Shown: positions 1-8,904, numbered from the stretch's first letter. The stretch is 64,000 bases of DNA from Rufibacter sp. XAAS-G3-1 (GCF_013623775.1 NZ_JABFAM010000021.1:17262-81261); one strand, 5' to 3'. Program-made: numbers and translations. Notes: generated by a model not told the origin, from the letters alone.

Positions 1-1
1 T

Positions 2-463
2 GGGGCCGCGCAGGTAAAGAAGTTGAACGGCGACGATAAACTGGTGTACGTGCTGACCGGTGACGGTGAGTTAGAAGAAGGCCAGGTGTGGGAAGCGGCC
101 ATGTACGCCGCCCACCACAAAGTAGACAATTTCATCTGGACGGTAGACTACAACGGCCAGCAGATTGACGGCCCCGTAGATGCCGTGATGAGCCTGGGCA
201 ACCTGCGGGCCAAGTTTGAAGCCTTCGGCTGGAAAGTGCTGAACTGTGACAACGGAAACAACTTCGCCAGTCTGATTCCAGTACTGGACGAGGCCAAATC
301 TCTGACCGGCCAGGGGCAGCCCATCTGTATCTTGATGAACACCCAAATGGGCTATGGCGTGGACTTCATGATGGGCTCGCACAAATGGCACGGGGTGGCA
401 CCAAATGATGCCCAGTTAGAGCAGGCGCTGGTACAACTCAAAGAAACCCTCAACGACTATTAA
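2..463 (+). CDS. Transketolase, N-terminal (ThDP-binding) subunit, 5' partial
   Basis: The gene is cut by the window start; the frame is open from base 2 (GAAQVKKLNGDDK...), so the true start lies upstream. It encodes the thiamine-diphosphate-binding half of a split transketolase of the non-oxidative pentose phosphate pathway, acting in the cytoplasm. The visible part has the GDGELEEGQVWEAA ThDP/metal motif, with the second ligand region at VDYNGQQIDG. It ends in a conserved KWHGVAPN segment typical of this half. The partner subunit lies at 1911-2864, with a von Willebrand A gene and a hairpin terminator between them, which is unusual because split transketolase genes are normally adjacent. 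Identification is secure; only the N-terminus is missing. Confidence 0.93.
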   Translation, partial: GAAQVKKLNGDDKLVYVLTGDGELEEGQVWEAAMYAAHHKVDNFIWTVDYNGQQIDGPVDAVMSLGNLRAKFEAFGWKVLNCDNGNNFASLIPVLDEAKSLTGQGQPICILMNTQMGYGVDFMMGSHKWHGVAPNDAQLEQALVQLKETLNDY

Positions 464-476
464 TATAAAGCAGGCT

Positions 477-505
477 GGCAGGCGCTTAGGCGCCTGCCCC
501 TTTTC
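477..505 (+). terminator. Rho-independent terminator after transketolase N subunit
   Basis: A perfect 9-bp stem (GGCAGGCGC at 477-485, GCGCCTGCC at 490-498) with a TTAG loop is followed by a pyrimidine run CCTTTTCTTCTT. It lies 14 bases after the stop and before the von Willebrand gene, so the two transketolase halves may not share one full transcript. Confidence 0.75.
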
Positions 506-514
506 TTCTTCGGC

Positions 515-1909
515 ATGAAGCGAATGCGTTTTGTTTATCTGTGGCTGCTCTGCTTTCTGATAGGAGGCATGACCCTCTTGCCTGCGGCTGCGCAAAACCA
601 GGCTCCGGCCCCCAAGAAGACCCGCCTGCTGTTTCTGCTGGATGCCTCTGGCTCCATGATGGCCAAGTGGGAAACCAGCCAACGCTGGGCCGTGGCGAAA
701 ACCATGCTGGCCCGCATGGCCGATTCGCTGGACACCTACGCCAACCTGGAGATTGCCTTGCGCGTGTACGGGCACCAGACGCCGGCCAACCAAAAGAACT
801 GCAAAGACACCAAGTTAGAGGTTCCGTTTGCCGCCCATAACGCCACAAACATCAAAAAACGGCTACAGCTCATTACGCCCAAAGGCAACACGCCCATCAC
901 GTATTCACTGGAGCAATCAGCGAATGATTTCCCGCAGGATCCAAACTCCCGGAACGTGATCATCATCATTACCGATGGGCTGGAGAGCTGCGGCGGCGAT
1001 CCCTGCGCTACGTCCTTGGCCCTGCAGAAAAAGCGGGTGTTCCTGAAGCCGTTCATTATTGGCCTGGGCGATGACCCCGGGTATGCGCAGCAGTTCGGGT
1101 GCATGGGGCAGTATTACAACGCCTCAGACATCAAGACGTTCCAACAGGTAATGGAGAACGTGATCAGCATTGCCCTGAAGAAAACCACCGTGTCTGTGGA
1201 ACTGACGGATGATGCCGGACGGCCCGTGGAAACCAACGTGAACCTCACGTTCCTGAACAACGTGACCGGCCAGCCGGAGTACAATTTTGTGCATTACCTA
1301 GATGCCTCGGGCAAGCCCGATGCGCTGGAAGTAGACGCGTTGCTCTCTTACAACCTGGTGGTAAACACGTTGCCCGCCGTTGAGTTACGTAACCTGGACA
1401 TCAAACCCGGCCGGCACAACGTGTTCAGGGTGAAAGCGCCTCAGGGCTACCTGTACCTGCGGCAAGATGCGCCCACGGGCTACGGCTCCATGACGGCGCT
1501 GGTGCGGGAAAAAGGCGACCCTACTCTTTTGCAGACCCAGCGTTTTCCCAGCCAGCAGAAGTACCTGGCCGGCACCTACGAAGTGGAGTTGTTGACCTTG
1601 CCGCGCCTCAGAAAGACCGTAACCATTCGGCAAGGCCAAGCCACCGAGGTTACGTTTCCGCCCCCGGGCGCACTCAACATCACCCAGGATTTAAAAGGCT
1701 ACGGCAGCCTGTACCTGTTAAAGAACGACGGAACGCAGGAATGGCTCTGGAACCTGCCCGAGGGCAGCAGCAAAATAAGTTTACCTTTACAACCGGGCCG
1801 CTACCGGGTGGTTTTCAGGATGAAAACCGCCAAAGGCAGCAAGTTCACCGATGTAAAGAATTTCAGTATTCAATCTAATTTAACGACTACGATAAAACTT
1901 TTCAACTAA
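515..1909 (+). CDS. Exported von Willebrand factor type A domain protein
   Basis: A 464-residue protein with an N-terminal signal peptide (hydrophobic stretch about residues 8-24, cleavage near AAAQ). A vWA domain follows with the MIDAS motif DASGSMM (D43, S45, S47) and a later IITDGLESCGGDPC loop. vWA domains bind metal and mediate protein-protein contacts, usually outside the cytoplasm. The C-terminal half looks like beta-rich repeats of the kind seen in carboxypeptidase-regulatory or PEGA domains, without a recognisable catalytic motif. The start at 515 is set by the signal peptide. The stop is one base before the transketolase C gene, so translation of the two may be coupled. No substrate or partner can be named. 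Confidence 0.85.
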   Translation: MKRMRFVYLWLLCFLIGGMTLLPAAAQNQAPAPKKTRLLFLLDASGSMMAKWETSQRWAVAKTMLARMADSLDTYANLEIALRVYGHQTPANQKNCKDTKLEVPFAAHNATNIKKRLQLITPKGNTPITYSLEQSANDFPQDPNSRNVIIIITDGLESCGGDPCATSLALQKKRVFLKPFIIGLGDDPGYAQQFGCMGQYYNASDIKTFQQVMENVISIALKKTTVSVELTDDAGRPVETNVNLTFLNNVTGQPEYNFVHYLDASGKPDALEVDALLSYNLVVNTLPAVELRNLDIKPGRHNVFRVKAPQGYLYLRQDAPTGYGSMTALVREKGDPTLLQTQRFPSQQKYLAGTYEVELLTLPRLRKTVTIRQGQATEVTFPPPGALNITQDLKGYGSLYLLKNDGTQEWLWNLPEGSSKISLPLQPGRYRVVFRMKTAKGSKFTDVKNFSIQSNLTTTIKLFN

Positions 1910-1910
1910 G

Positions 1911-2864
1911 ATGAAGGACTTCCCATACTCAGAATCTAAAGATACCCGCTCCGGTTTCGGGGCTGGCCTGCTGGAGCTAGGCCGCACCAATCCTAACGTG
2001 GTCGCGCTTTGCGCCGACCTGGTAGGCTCGCTTAAAATGGGCGACTTCATCAAGGAGTTTCCGGAGCGTTTTTTCCAGGTAGGTATTGCCGAGGCCAACA
2101 TGATTGGCCTGGCGGCGGGCATGACCATTGGCGGCAAGATACCCTTCACCGGTACGTTCGCTAACTTCTCAACCGGCCGCGTCTATGACCAGATACGGCA
2201 GAGTGTGGCGTATTCGCATAAGAACGTGAAGATCTGTGCCTCGCACGCCGGTTTGACGTTGGGCGAGGACGGTGCCACCCACCAGATTCTGGAAGACGTG
2301 GGCATGATGAAAATGCTCCCTAACATGACGGTGATTAACCCGTGTGACTATAACCAGACCAAAGCCGCCACCATGGCCATTGCGGACTATGAAGGCCCGG
2401 TGTACCTGCGCTTCGGCCGTCCGGTAGTGCCTAACTTCACCCCTGCTGACCAGAAATTCGAAATCGGCAAAGCCGTAATGCTGAATGAGGGCAAAGACGT
2501 CACCATTATTGCTACGGGCCATTTGGTTTGGAAAGCGATTCTGGCGGGCAAACTGCTGGAAGCACAAGGCATTGACGCCGAGATTATCAATATTCACACC
2601 ATTAAACCGTTAGATACAGAGGCCATCTTAGCGTCGGTGAGCAAAACCCGCTGCGTGGTAACCGCCGAGGAACACCAATTCAACGGTGGCCTGGGCGAGT
2701 CTGTGGCCCGTCTGCTGGCCCAGACCATGCCGCTTCCGCAGGAGCTGGTAGGCGTAGATGATTCGTTTGGCGAAAGCGGTACCCCAGAGCAATTGATGGA
2801 GAAATACGGCCTGAACGAGCAAAGCATTGTAGCCGCCGTGCAGCGCGTACTGGCCCGTAAGTAG
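1911..2864 (+). CDS. Transketolase, C-terminal (pyrimidine-binding) subunit
   Basis: A 317-residue protein matching the pyrimidine-binding plus C-terminal domains of transketolase. It carries the catalytic glutamate segment GIAEANMIGLAAG, the substrate-side SHAGLTLGEDGATHQ motif, and a C-terminal domain with a TAEEHQFNGGLGE segment. It pairs with the 2-463 product to form the complete enzyme that moves two-carbon units between sugar phosphates. The ATG sits one base after the stop of the von Willebrand gene, so expression is probably coupled to that gene rather than directly to the N subunit. Length is normal for the split form. Confidence 0.95.
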   Translation: MKDFPYSESKDTRSGFGAGLLELGRTNPNVVALCADLVGSLKMGDFIKEFPERFFQVGIAEANMIGLAAGMTIGGKIPFTGTFANFSTGRVYDQIRQSVAYSHKNVKICASHAGLTLGEDGATHQILEDVGMMKMLPNMTVINPCDYNQTKAATMAIADYEGPVYLRFGRPVVPNFTPADQKFEIGKAVMLNEGKDVTIIATGHLVWKAILAGKLLEAQGIDAEIINIHTIKPLDTEAILASVSKTRCVVTAEEHQFNGGLGESVARLLAQTMPLPQELVGVDDSFGESGTPEQLMEKYGLNEQSIVAAVQRVLARK

Positions 2865-2909
2865 TTGTCAGTTTTTAGTTGTCAGTTGTTAGAATATAAT
2901 GACAGACCT

Positions 2910-3071
2910 AGAGCTTGTTTAAATTTCATCTTTGCGCTGCAAATGGCCATAAAAAGAACCTGCGTTCGCCTTTTTCTCGCCCCGTAGCGCTGCTACGCGG
3001 CTCAAAAAACCCTTCCGCAGAACCTTTCTCTGACTAGTTGAGCCAGCAAACCTGAAATTTAAACAAGCTCT
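2910..3071 (+). repeat. Dispersed repeat family 1 (MITE-like), copy A
   Basis: A 162-bp element bounded by inverted ends AGAGCTTGTTTAAA and TTTAAACAAGCTCT. Related copies lie at 8648-8809 (reverse orientation), 31463-31517 (internally deleted), 35829-35990 and 39057-39220. All are intergenic. No open frame is conserved inside, so it looks like a non-autonomous element. Confidence 0.85.
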
Positions 3072-3079
3072 AACGCAAA

Positions 3080-3183
3080 AACCCGTGAGGTCTTTAAGAC
3101 CTCACGGGTTTAAAAAATTAACTGGCGCGAGACTCCGGTCTCGTGACTTGGGATGAAGCGAGTCTCCAGACTAGCCGGGAACC
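3080..3183 (-). repeat. Dispersed repeat family 2, copy A (inverted)
   Basis: Begins with a near-perfect hairpin (CCCGTGAGGTCTT / AAGACCTCACGGG, 3082-3108), followed by the GGCGCGAGACTC...GAGTCTCCAG block. The same arrangement occurs on the other strand at 13210-13314 and 32439-32543, and decayed at 24776-24970. Confidence 0.75.
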
Positions 3184-3220
3184 ACTAACAAGATAGCGTA
3201 AAATCAAGTAATACTACATC

Positions 3221-3269
3221 TGCTTCTGTTTTAGGGCTGTTTTCTGAGAATTGGCCCTGAAACAGAAGC
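3221..3269. repeat. Intergenic palindrome family 5 (GGCCTG-TTTTC-type)
   Basis: An inverted repeat with arms TGCTTCTGTTTTAGGGC and GCCCTGAAACAGAAGCA around a TGTTTTCTGAGAATTG centre, followed by TTTTT. It is one of about twenty related palindromes in the window and could act as a bidirectional terminator. Confidence 0.7.
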
Positions 3270-3359
3270 ATTTTTCATAACTTACAAAATCATTTCACCT
3301 AGAATCTGAATAGACTTCTTCCTGACAACTAACAACTAACAACCAACCGCTCCCTTCCC

Positions 3360-3899
3360 TTGGAAGACAAAGAGATCTTAGAGAAATTCCAGCACCCAGC
3401 TTCCCGTAACCTGGCTTTCAACCAACTGGTGCGCAAGTACCAACAGAAGGTCTATTGGCACGTGCGTAAAATGGTGATTGACCATGAAGACGCCGATGAC
3501 CTGACCCAGGAGGTTTTCGTGAAGGTCTGGACACACCTGGAGAATTTCCGGAAAGATTCTCAACTCTACACCTGGATCTACCGCATTGCCACCAATGAGT
3601 GCCTCAACTTCCTGAGCGCTAAAAAGAAACGCTTTTTCCTCCCCATCCATGACGTGGCCGCCGAGCTGGCAGAAAAGCTGGATTCCACAGACACCCTCTC
3701 CGGCGACGAGATCCAACTGAAACTCCAGAAGGCGCTTCTGCGTCTGCCTGACAAGCAACGCCTGGTCTTCAACATGAAATACTTTGATGAAATGAAGTAC
3801 GAGGAAATCTCTGAGATTCTGGGTACTTCGGTGGGCGCTCTCAAGGCCTCTTACCACATTGCGGTAAAAAAAATTGAAGAATTTTTGAAAAAAGATTAA
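3360..3899 (+). CDS. ECF-type RNA polymerase sigma-70 factor
   Basis: A 179-residue sigma factor of the extracytoplasmic-function group. Region 2 is visible as FNQLVRKYQQKVYWHVRKMV...DADDLTQEVFVKVW (about residues 20-60). Region 4 is RLPDKQRLVFNMKYFDEMKYEEISEILGTSVGALKASYHIAVKKIEEFL (about 125-175). No ATG precedes region 2 in frame, and a stop lies at 3330, so TTG at 3360 is the best start. It is followed by a small one-helix membrane protein and a Spy-like periplasmic protein, the arrangement of an envelope-stress sigma operon. A typical target would be promoters for envelope functions; the stimulus is unknown. Confidence 0.88.
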   Translation: MEDKEILEKFQHPASRNLAFNQLVRKYQQKVYWHVRKMVIDHEDADDLTQEVFVKVWTHLENFRKDSQLYTWIYRIATNECLNFLSAKKKRFFLPIHDVAAELAEKLDSTDTLSGDEIQLKLQKALLRLPDKQRLVFNMKYFDEMKYEEISEILGTSVGALKASYHIAVKKIEEFLKKD

Positions 3900-3931
3900 A
3901 CCTCTGGAGATAAATAGTATCTAAGAAACAG

Positions 3932-4387
3932 ATGGATAAGAGAAAGGAGCTAGACATGGCAGAATTACCCAAAGACCCGGGCTTTAGAGTCCCCGAGCAT
4001 TATTTTGATGCCCTGCCTAGGCGCATCATGCAACGGACGGCCTATGCCTCGGCCAAATCTGCCTCTCCGGTTTCCTGGTTCTGGCAGATGAAAACCGCCG
4101 TGGCTGGTGCCTCGCTGGGGCTGGTATTTGCTTTGTCTTTTCTGGCAACCCAGTACTTTAACCCTAGCCCATCACCAGATGACGTAATGGCCCAGGTTTC
4201 GCAGAAAGACATTTACCAATACCTGATGAACCATGTAGACCTGGAAACCGCCGACCTGGCCGAAGTACCCGCCGTTAAACCGGGCCAGTCCCTGGAGTTT
4301 CTGGACGTGCGTTACACCGATATCAGTTCAGACATAAGCGAAGAGCAAACAAAGGAGTTGTTGGAAGAAGCGTATGAAGACCGTTAA
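3932..4387 (+). CDS. Single-pass membrane protein, putative anti-sigma factor
   Basis: A 151-residue protein with an acidic, hydrophilic N-terminus (FRVPEHYFDALPRRIMQR), one membrane segment at about residues 51-71 (TAVAGASLGLVFALSFLAT) and a short acidic periplasmic tail. The VPEHYFDxLP segment is common in proteins next to Bacteroidota ECF sigma genes. Position 33 bases after the sigma gene suggests it holds that factor at the membrane, but no zinc-binding anti-sigma motif is visible. An alternative start is the ATG at 3956. Function is inferred from context. Confidence 0.65.
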   Translation: MDKRKELDMAELPKDPGFRVPEHYFDALPRRIMQRTAYASAKSASPVSWFWQMKTAVAGASLGLVFALSFLATQYFNPSPSPDDVMAQVSQKDIYQYLMNHVDLETADLAEVPAVKPGQSLEFLDVRYTDISSDISEEQTKELLEEAYEDR

Positions 4388-4397
4388 TACAAGTAGC

Positions 4398-4856
4398 ATG
4401 AAGTTCACAAAATTGCTGTTTCTGTTTCTGCTGCTTCTGGCAGGATCTGCTTCCTTTGCCCAGGGCCAGAAAAAAGAAACCCCCGAAGAGCGCAAAGCCC
4501 GGATCGAAAAAATTGAAACGGCCAAGATTGCCTACATCACCGACAAAGTAAACCTCACCGGCGACCAGGCGCAGCGTTTCTGGCCCGTTTACCAGGAGCA
4601 CGACCGCCGCAGGAATGAGTTGCGTCAGAAAAGCCGCCATTTCAGGGAAGAAAAACTGAGCAACCTGTCAGATGAGCAGATTCAGGCTGGCCTGGAGAAC
4701 CGCCTCAACATCCGGCAGCGGGAACTCAACATGGACAAAGAGTTCATGGACAAATACCTGCGCATCATCAGCCCCCGCCAACTGGCTAATTTTTACCGGG
4801 CTGAGCGGGAATTCACCAAGCTTCTGCTGGAGCGGCTACAGACCGCCAAGAAGTAA
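4398..4856 (+). CDS. Spy/CpxP-like periplasmic protein
   Basis: About 152 residues with a clear signal peptide (MKFTKLLFLFLLLLAGSASFAQ). The rest is highly charged and helical, including ETAKIAYITDKVNLTGDQAQRFWPVYQEHDRRRNELR, the pattern of Spy/CpxP-type or heavy-metal-sensor proteins with an LTxxQ-like turn. The frame extends back to 4374, but the signal peptide points to the ATG at 4398, eleven bases after the previous stop. As third gene of the ECF operon it may sense envelope stress or act as a periplasmic chaperone. The family call is moderate and the role is inferred. Confidence 0.7.
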   Translation: MKFTKLLFLFLLLLAGSASFAQGQKKETPEERKARIEKIETAKIAYITDKVNLTGDQAQRFWPVYQEHDRRRNELRQKSRHFREEKLSNLSDEQIQAGLENRLNIRQRELNMDKEFMDKYLRIISPRQLANFYRAEREFTKLLLERLQTAKK

Positions 4857-5041
4857 AGAGTAGGTTTTAGTGTTTAGTGTAGAGAGGGAGGCGCGAGTCT
4901 CCCTTTTTGTTTTCTGCTGTTTTTGGGAAAAGAGCCCGAAAACGTTCAAAGCAGGGGTCACGCCTTGGGGAGTTGTGCGGGAAAGTGAACTCCTCCCTGC
5001 CAGGCGAATCTTGTGGGAGAACTTTTGCTAACGTCTCATTG

Positions 5042-5145
5042 CTTGCTGTTCGGGAGTTCTACTCCCGAACCTGTCTGCTGCGGAGTTCTACTCCGCCGGG
5101 AGCCACGGGCAAAAGAAGGGCGTAGAACGCCCGAAGAGCGGCTTA
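5042..5145 (+). repeat. Dispersed repeat family 3, copy A (hairpin cluster)
   Basis: Consecutive short hairpins share a TTCTA-type loop: TTCGGGAG-TTCTA-CTCCCGAA, then GCGGAG-TTCTA-CTCCGC, then GGGCG-TAGAA-CGCCC. They flank a conserved GAGCCACGGGCAAAAGAA block. A longer copy is at 12946-13088. Confidence 0.8.
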
Positions 5146-5187
5146 GGAAAAAGAGGCAGTCTTGCTACATGAATTTTCCGTACCCCT

Positions 5188-5360
5188 GTTGGTGTTCTCA
5201 CCATAGCCGTCAGGCTAAGAGGGAAAGTGTACGACGTTACAGCGTAACATCGCTACAGAATACCCAGCCATGTAGCCTCGTTCCCCTGTAACGAGGTACT
5301 TGTGCAAGAGAAAATACCCCCGCTTCTCCTTAGCCTGGCGGCTATGGTGTGCTCACCAAC
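5188..5360 (+). repeat. Dispersed repeat family 4, copy A (nested palindrome)
   Basis: Imperfect inverted ends of about 32 bp (starting GTTGGTG, ending CACCAAC), with CATAGCCGTCAGGCTAAG inside the left arm, enclose two further hairpins of the ACGTTAC/GTAAC and CTCGTT/AACGAG type. A related copy is at 29975-30131. Confidence 0.8.
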
Positions 5361-5526
5361 AACGGGCAACAGACTTTTGCGGGTTCTCTTTTAAGCCTGA
5401 TTTTCTGAAAACAAGCAAGAAACGGAAACACCCGACTTTTGGAAGGCTGTAGCTGGTCAGCCGGTAAGTCCAGGAAGGGGCTAACATCCTTCTTCGTATC
5501 TTTGCCGGAGAATAACCTCTATCAAT

Positions 5527-6720
5527 ATGCTTTCTCCGCGTCAATTATTCCTGCAACACCAAGCCCAGACCACAGATTTCCCCTTGCTTTTAGAAGTAGA
5601 AAGAGCCGAGGGAGTCTACATGTACGGCCCCCACGGCGAGCGGTATTTGGATCTGATCTCGGGCATTGGGGTGAGCAACGTGGGGCACCGGCACCCCAAG
5701 GTATTGCAGGCCATTCAGGCGCAGCTAGACAAATACCTGCACCTGATGGTGTACGGCGAGATTGTGCAGGCCCCACCGGCCCAACTGGCGCATGCGCTGG
5801 CGCAAACCTTACCGGCCGGGCTGGATAACGTGTATTTCGTTTCCTCGGGCAGCGAGGCCGTGGAGGGTGCCTGCAAGCTGGCCAAGCGTTTCACCGGCCG
5901 CACCGAGTTGGTTGCGTTTGACAATGCGTACCACGGCTCAACCCAAGGGTCGTTGTCTTTGAACGGATCTGAAAGCTTCAAACGGGCTTTCCGGCCGCTG
6001 TTACCAGATGTGCGGCACATAAGACACAACCAGGTGGAAGATCTGGCGCAAATCACTTCCCGCACGGCGGCGGTTATTCTAGAAACAGTACAGGGCGAGG
6101 CCGGAGTACGCGTACCATCAGTAGACTATCTACAGGCCTTGCAGAAACGTTGCCAGGAAGTAGGCGCGTTGCTCATTCTGGATGAGATTCAAAGCGGGTT
6201 TGGCCGTACCGGTACTTTCTGGGCCTTTGAGCAGTTTGGCGTGGTGCCGGACATTCTCACCTGCGCCAAAGGCATGGGTGGTGGCATGCCCATTGGCGCA
6301 TTTATCTCTCGGCAGGAAATCATGCATTCGCTTAAGAATGACCCTATGCTGGGCCATATCACCACGTTTGGCGGGCACCCGGTTTCGTGCGCGGCTTCGT
6401 TGGCAACGTTGCAGGTGATTCAGGAGGAAGGGTTACTCCAGCAGGTGACCGCGAAGGCCGCCCGGTTCAAAGAGAAACTGGTGCACCCGGCCATCAAGGA
6501 AATCAGGAACCTGGGCTTGATGATGGCTGTGGAATTCGATTCCTTTGACCTTCTCAAGCCTATCATTGACAATGCCATCCTGAAAGGGGCCCTCACCGAC
6601 TGGTTTCTGTTCTGCGATAAATCCATGCGCATTGCCCCTCCTCTTACCATCACATTTTCTGAGATTGACGAAGCCTGCGACCTCATTCTGGCGGCCATTG
6701 CCGAAGAAGTCCGTTTTTAG
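5527..6720 (+). CDS. Class III (ornithine/acetylornithine type) aminotransferase
   Basis: A 397-residue PLP-dependent enzyme of aminotransferase class III. Visible motifs are SGIGVSNVGHRHPKV near the N-terminus, the phosphate-cup segment SSGSEAVEGACKLA, ILDEIQSGFGRTG with the PLP-ring aspartate, and the Schiff-base lysine in CAKGMGGGMPIGAF. Length matches the family. Members include ornithine, acetylornithine and 4-aminobutyrate transaminases; the sequence alone does not settle the amino donor, and no biosynthetic neighbours help. A promoter-like TATCTTTG lies at 5497-5504, about 25 bases upstream. It stands alone, followed by a transporter with its own leader. Confidence 0.88.
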   Translation: MLSPRQLFLQHQAQTTDFPLLLEVERAEGVYMYGPHGERYLDLISGIGVSNVGHRHPKVLQAIQAQLDKYLHLMVYGEIVQAPPAQLAHALAQTLPAGLDNVYFVSSGSEAVEGACKLAKRFTGRTELVAFDNAYHGSTQGSLSLNGSESFKRAFRPLLPDVRHIRHNQVEDLAQITSRTAAVILETVQGEAGVRVPSVDYLQALQKRCQEVGALLILDEIQSGFGRTGTFWAFEQFGVVPDILTCAKGMGGGMPIGAFISRQEIMHSLKNDPMLGHITTFGGHPVSCAASLATLQVIQEEGLLQQVTAKAARFKEKLVHPAIKEIRNLGLMMAVEFDSFDLLKPIIDNAILKGALTDWFLFCDKSMRIAPPLTITFSEIDEACDLILAAIAEEVRF

Positions 6721-6881
6721 GCAGTTTTCCTGAAAAGAAACTTAAAATATCTATATTGTCATCTTGAACCTTTTATATCCTGTAGCAGTACAAGACACGA
6801 ATTCCAACCCGCTTAATTTGCTACTTTGCCATATCTCTATTTAGATTTCACGACTTCCACGTTTAACCTCGCGCTGCCCAC

Positions 6882-8639
6882 ATGGAAATAGCCTTAGTTC
6901 TGTTTTTACTTTTGGCTGCCGTTGCCCTTTTCGCCTCAGAAAAGCTTTCCGTAGATATAGTCACTATTATTCTGCTGATTATTTTAACCAGCACTAAAAT
7001 CATTACCCCAGATGAAGCTTTTGACGGTTTCAGTAGTGATTTCATTATTATTCTGGCTTCTATTTTCGTGATTGGGACGGCGCTGGAAGACACAGGTATT
7101 CTAGACTTTCTGGTGAACTGGCTGATGCGGCATGCCGGGCATCGACCCAATGTCCTGTTGTTTTCCATCATGTTTTTCCCCGGCTTGGTCTCGGCGTTCA
7201 TGAACAACACCACCGTGACGGCCCTCTTCGTGACGCCCATTGTGGGGGTGGCCAAGAAAATGCGCACCAGCAGTTCTAAGTTCTTAATGCCCTTGGCCTA
7301 CGCCTCCATCTTAGGCGGTACTTGTACCCTCATTGGCACCTCTACCAACGTGGCCGTGAGTGGCTACATGAGCAAGGCCGGGTATGAACCCTTCGGTTTC
7401 TTTGAATTCACGGGGGTTGGCATGATCATCTTCGTGGTGGGCATTGCGTACATGATGACCATTGGCAAGCGCATGCTACCCAACACGGCTACCCAAGGCC
7501 TTACCACTAGTTACAACATCAAAACGTATCTAAGCGAGATTGTGGTACAGGAAGATTCTCCCTTGATTGGGCAAGTGGCGTTCACTTCTGACCTTTCCAA
7601 AATGGGTTTCCGGATACTGAACATCATCCGGAACAAGGAGAATTTCCTCCCAGATTACCGTACCCGCATAAGACCTAGTGACGTGCTGTTGGTGGAAGGG
7701 GAAATGAGTGACCTGATCAAAGTAAAGGAAACCAAGGGAATCCAGATTCTGGCCGATGTGATTGTGGAGGAAGACCTGGTGGGCGGGGACATCAAACTGG
7801 CCGAGATTCTGATTACCGGCAAGTCTGACCTTCTCAAAAACACGATCAAGCAAGTGGAATTCCAGCGGAGGTTCGGGTTGATTGTGCTGGCCGTTTCCCG
7901 GCAGGGCGAAACCATCAGGACCAAGATTGGCGATGTACAGCTACAACTGGGCGATATGCTCTTGGTGCAAGGCCCAGCTGAGCGATTGGATTATATCAAA
8001 TCAAACCAGCATTTAGCGGTTTTGGATGAGTTTAAGCCTATCATGTTCAAGAAACGAAAAGGCATTCTAACTTTATCTTTCTTTATTCTGGCCATTCTTT
8101 TGGGCAGTTTTAACATTCTGCCCCTGTCTATTTGTTTTCTGGGAGCGGCTTTGTTGAGCGTCTTATTCAAGTGTATCTCCACAGACCGTGCTTACCAAGT
8201 CATTGACTGGCGCCTGCTTATCTTGATTGGAGGGATGACCGCTTTTGGTTTGGCCATGGAAAACACCGGAGCCGACAAATTCCTGGCTAATGCCATTGTG
8301 GGGCTTCTAGAACCATTTGGTACTATCGTCATCTTAGCAGGCTTTGCCATCTTGACGGTGTTCTTAACCCAACCCATGTCCAATGCCGCCGCCGCTTTGG
8401 TGGTGTTGCCGGTAGCTTTGCAGACCGCTATTCAGCTAGATGCCAACCCAAGAACCTTTGCCATTGCCATCATGCTATCGGCTTCCGTTTCCTTGGTGAC
8501 ACCCTTTGAGCCGTCCTGTATTCTAGTGTATGGCCCCGGGAAATACACGTTCAAAGATTTCCTGAAAATTGGTTCTGGATTAACCCTTATACTGGTCGCT
8601 ATTATACTATTTATAGTGCCAATCTTCTGGCCTCTATAA
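6882..8639 (+). CDS. SLC13/DASS-type permease with two RCK_C domains
   Basis: A 585-residue integral membrane protein. Two hydrophobic halves (about residues 1-205 and 390-585) flank a soluble middle with two TrkA-C-like domains, seen as LSEIVVQEDSPLIGQVAF...GDVLLVEG and KQVEFQRRFGLIVLAVSRQGE...LGDMLLVQGP. Each half has the conserved N-T/S rich signature of this family (MNNTTVTALFVTPI; TQPMSNAAAALVVLPVALQ) and an internal GTSTNVAVSGYM motif. Such proteins carry di- and tricarboxylates, sulfate or similar anions, usually with sodium. The substrate cannot be read here. The ATG at 6882 follows a 160-base leader. Confidence 0.88.
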   Translation: MEIALVLFLLLAAVALFASEKLSVDIVTIILLIILTSTKIITPDEAFDGFSSDFIIILASIFVIGTALEDTGILDFLVNWLMRHAGHRPNVLLFSIMFFPGLVSAFMNNTTVTALFVTPIVGVAKKMRTSSSKFLMPLAYASILGGTCTLIGTSTNVAVSGYMSKAGYEPFGFFEFTGVGMIIFVVGIAYMMTIGKRMLPNTATQGLTTSYNIKTYLSEIVVQEDSPLIGQVAFTSDLSKMGFRILNIIRNKENFLPDYRTRIRPSDVLLVEGEMSDLIKVKETKGIQILADVIVEEDLVGGDIKLAEILITGKSDLLKNTIKQVEFQRRFGLIVLAVSRQGETIRTKIGDVQLQLGDMLLVQGPAERLDYIKSNQHLAVLDEFKPIMFKKRKGILTLSFFILAILLGSFNILPLSICFLGAALLSVLFKCISTDRAYQVIDWRLLILIGGMTAFGLAMENTGADKFLANAIVGLLEPFGTIVILAGFAILTVFLTQPMSNAAAALVVLPVALQTAIQLDANPRTFAIAIMLSASVSLVTPFEPSCILVYGPGKYTFKDFLKIGSGLTLILVAIILFIVPIFWPL

Positions 8640-8647
8640 GGTGTTTT

Positions 8648-8809
8648 AGAGCTTGTTTAGATTTGAGGTTTGCAGGCGAAAACGGCCAGAGAAAGCTTCT
8701 GCCGAAGCGTTTTTTGAGCAGCGTAGCAGCGCTAAAGTGCGACGCAACCGCGAACGCAAGTTCTTTTTATGGCCGTTTGCAGCGCAAAAATAAAATTTAA
8801 ACATGCTCT
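8648..8809 (-). repeat. Dispersed repeat family 1 (MITE-like), copy B
   Basis: A 162-bp copy of the element at 2910-3071 in opposite orientation, with the same inverted ends (one changed to ACATGCTCT). It begins nine bases after the transporter stop and ends beside a family 5 palindrome. Confidence 0.85.
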
Positions 8810-8810
8810 T

Positions 8811-8841
8811 TAAGCCTGGTTTTCAGAAATCAGGCCTAAAA
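8811..8841. repeat. Intergenic palindrome family 5
   Basis: AAGCCTGGTTTTCAG / AAATCAGGCCTAAAA forms an imperfect palindrome directly after MITE copy B and upstream of the lipoprotein gene. Confidence 0.65.
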
Positions 8842-8904
8842 CACTTTTTCGGCGTAGCCAGACCAGAGTTTCGTTCGTACAGAGAAAACAAAGTCACCCG
8901 TTGT

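Larger units (their letters stand above)
4857..5526. other. Gene-free spacer filled with dispersed repeats
   Basis: No plausible gene. The spacer holds repeat family 3 copy A (5042-5145), family 4 copy A (5188-5360), and a weak family 5 palindrome near 5391-5430. A TATCTTTG hexamer-type -7 element at 5497-5504 probably belongs to the promoter of the aminotransferase gene. Confidence 0.7.
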
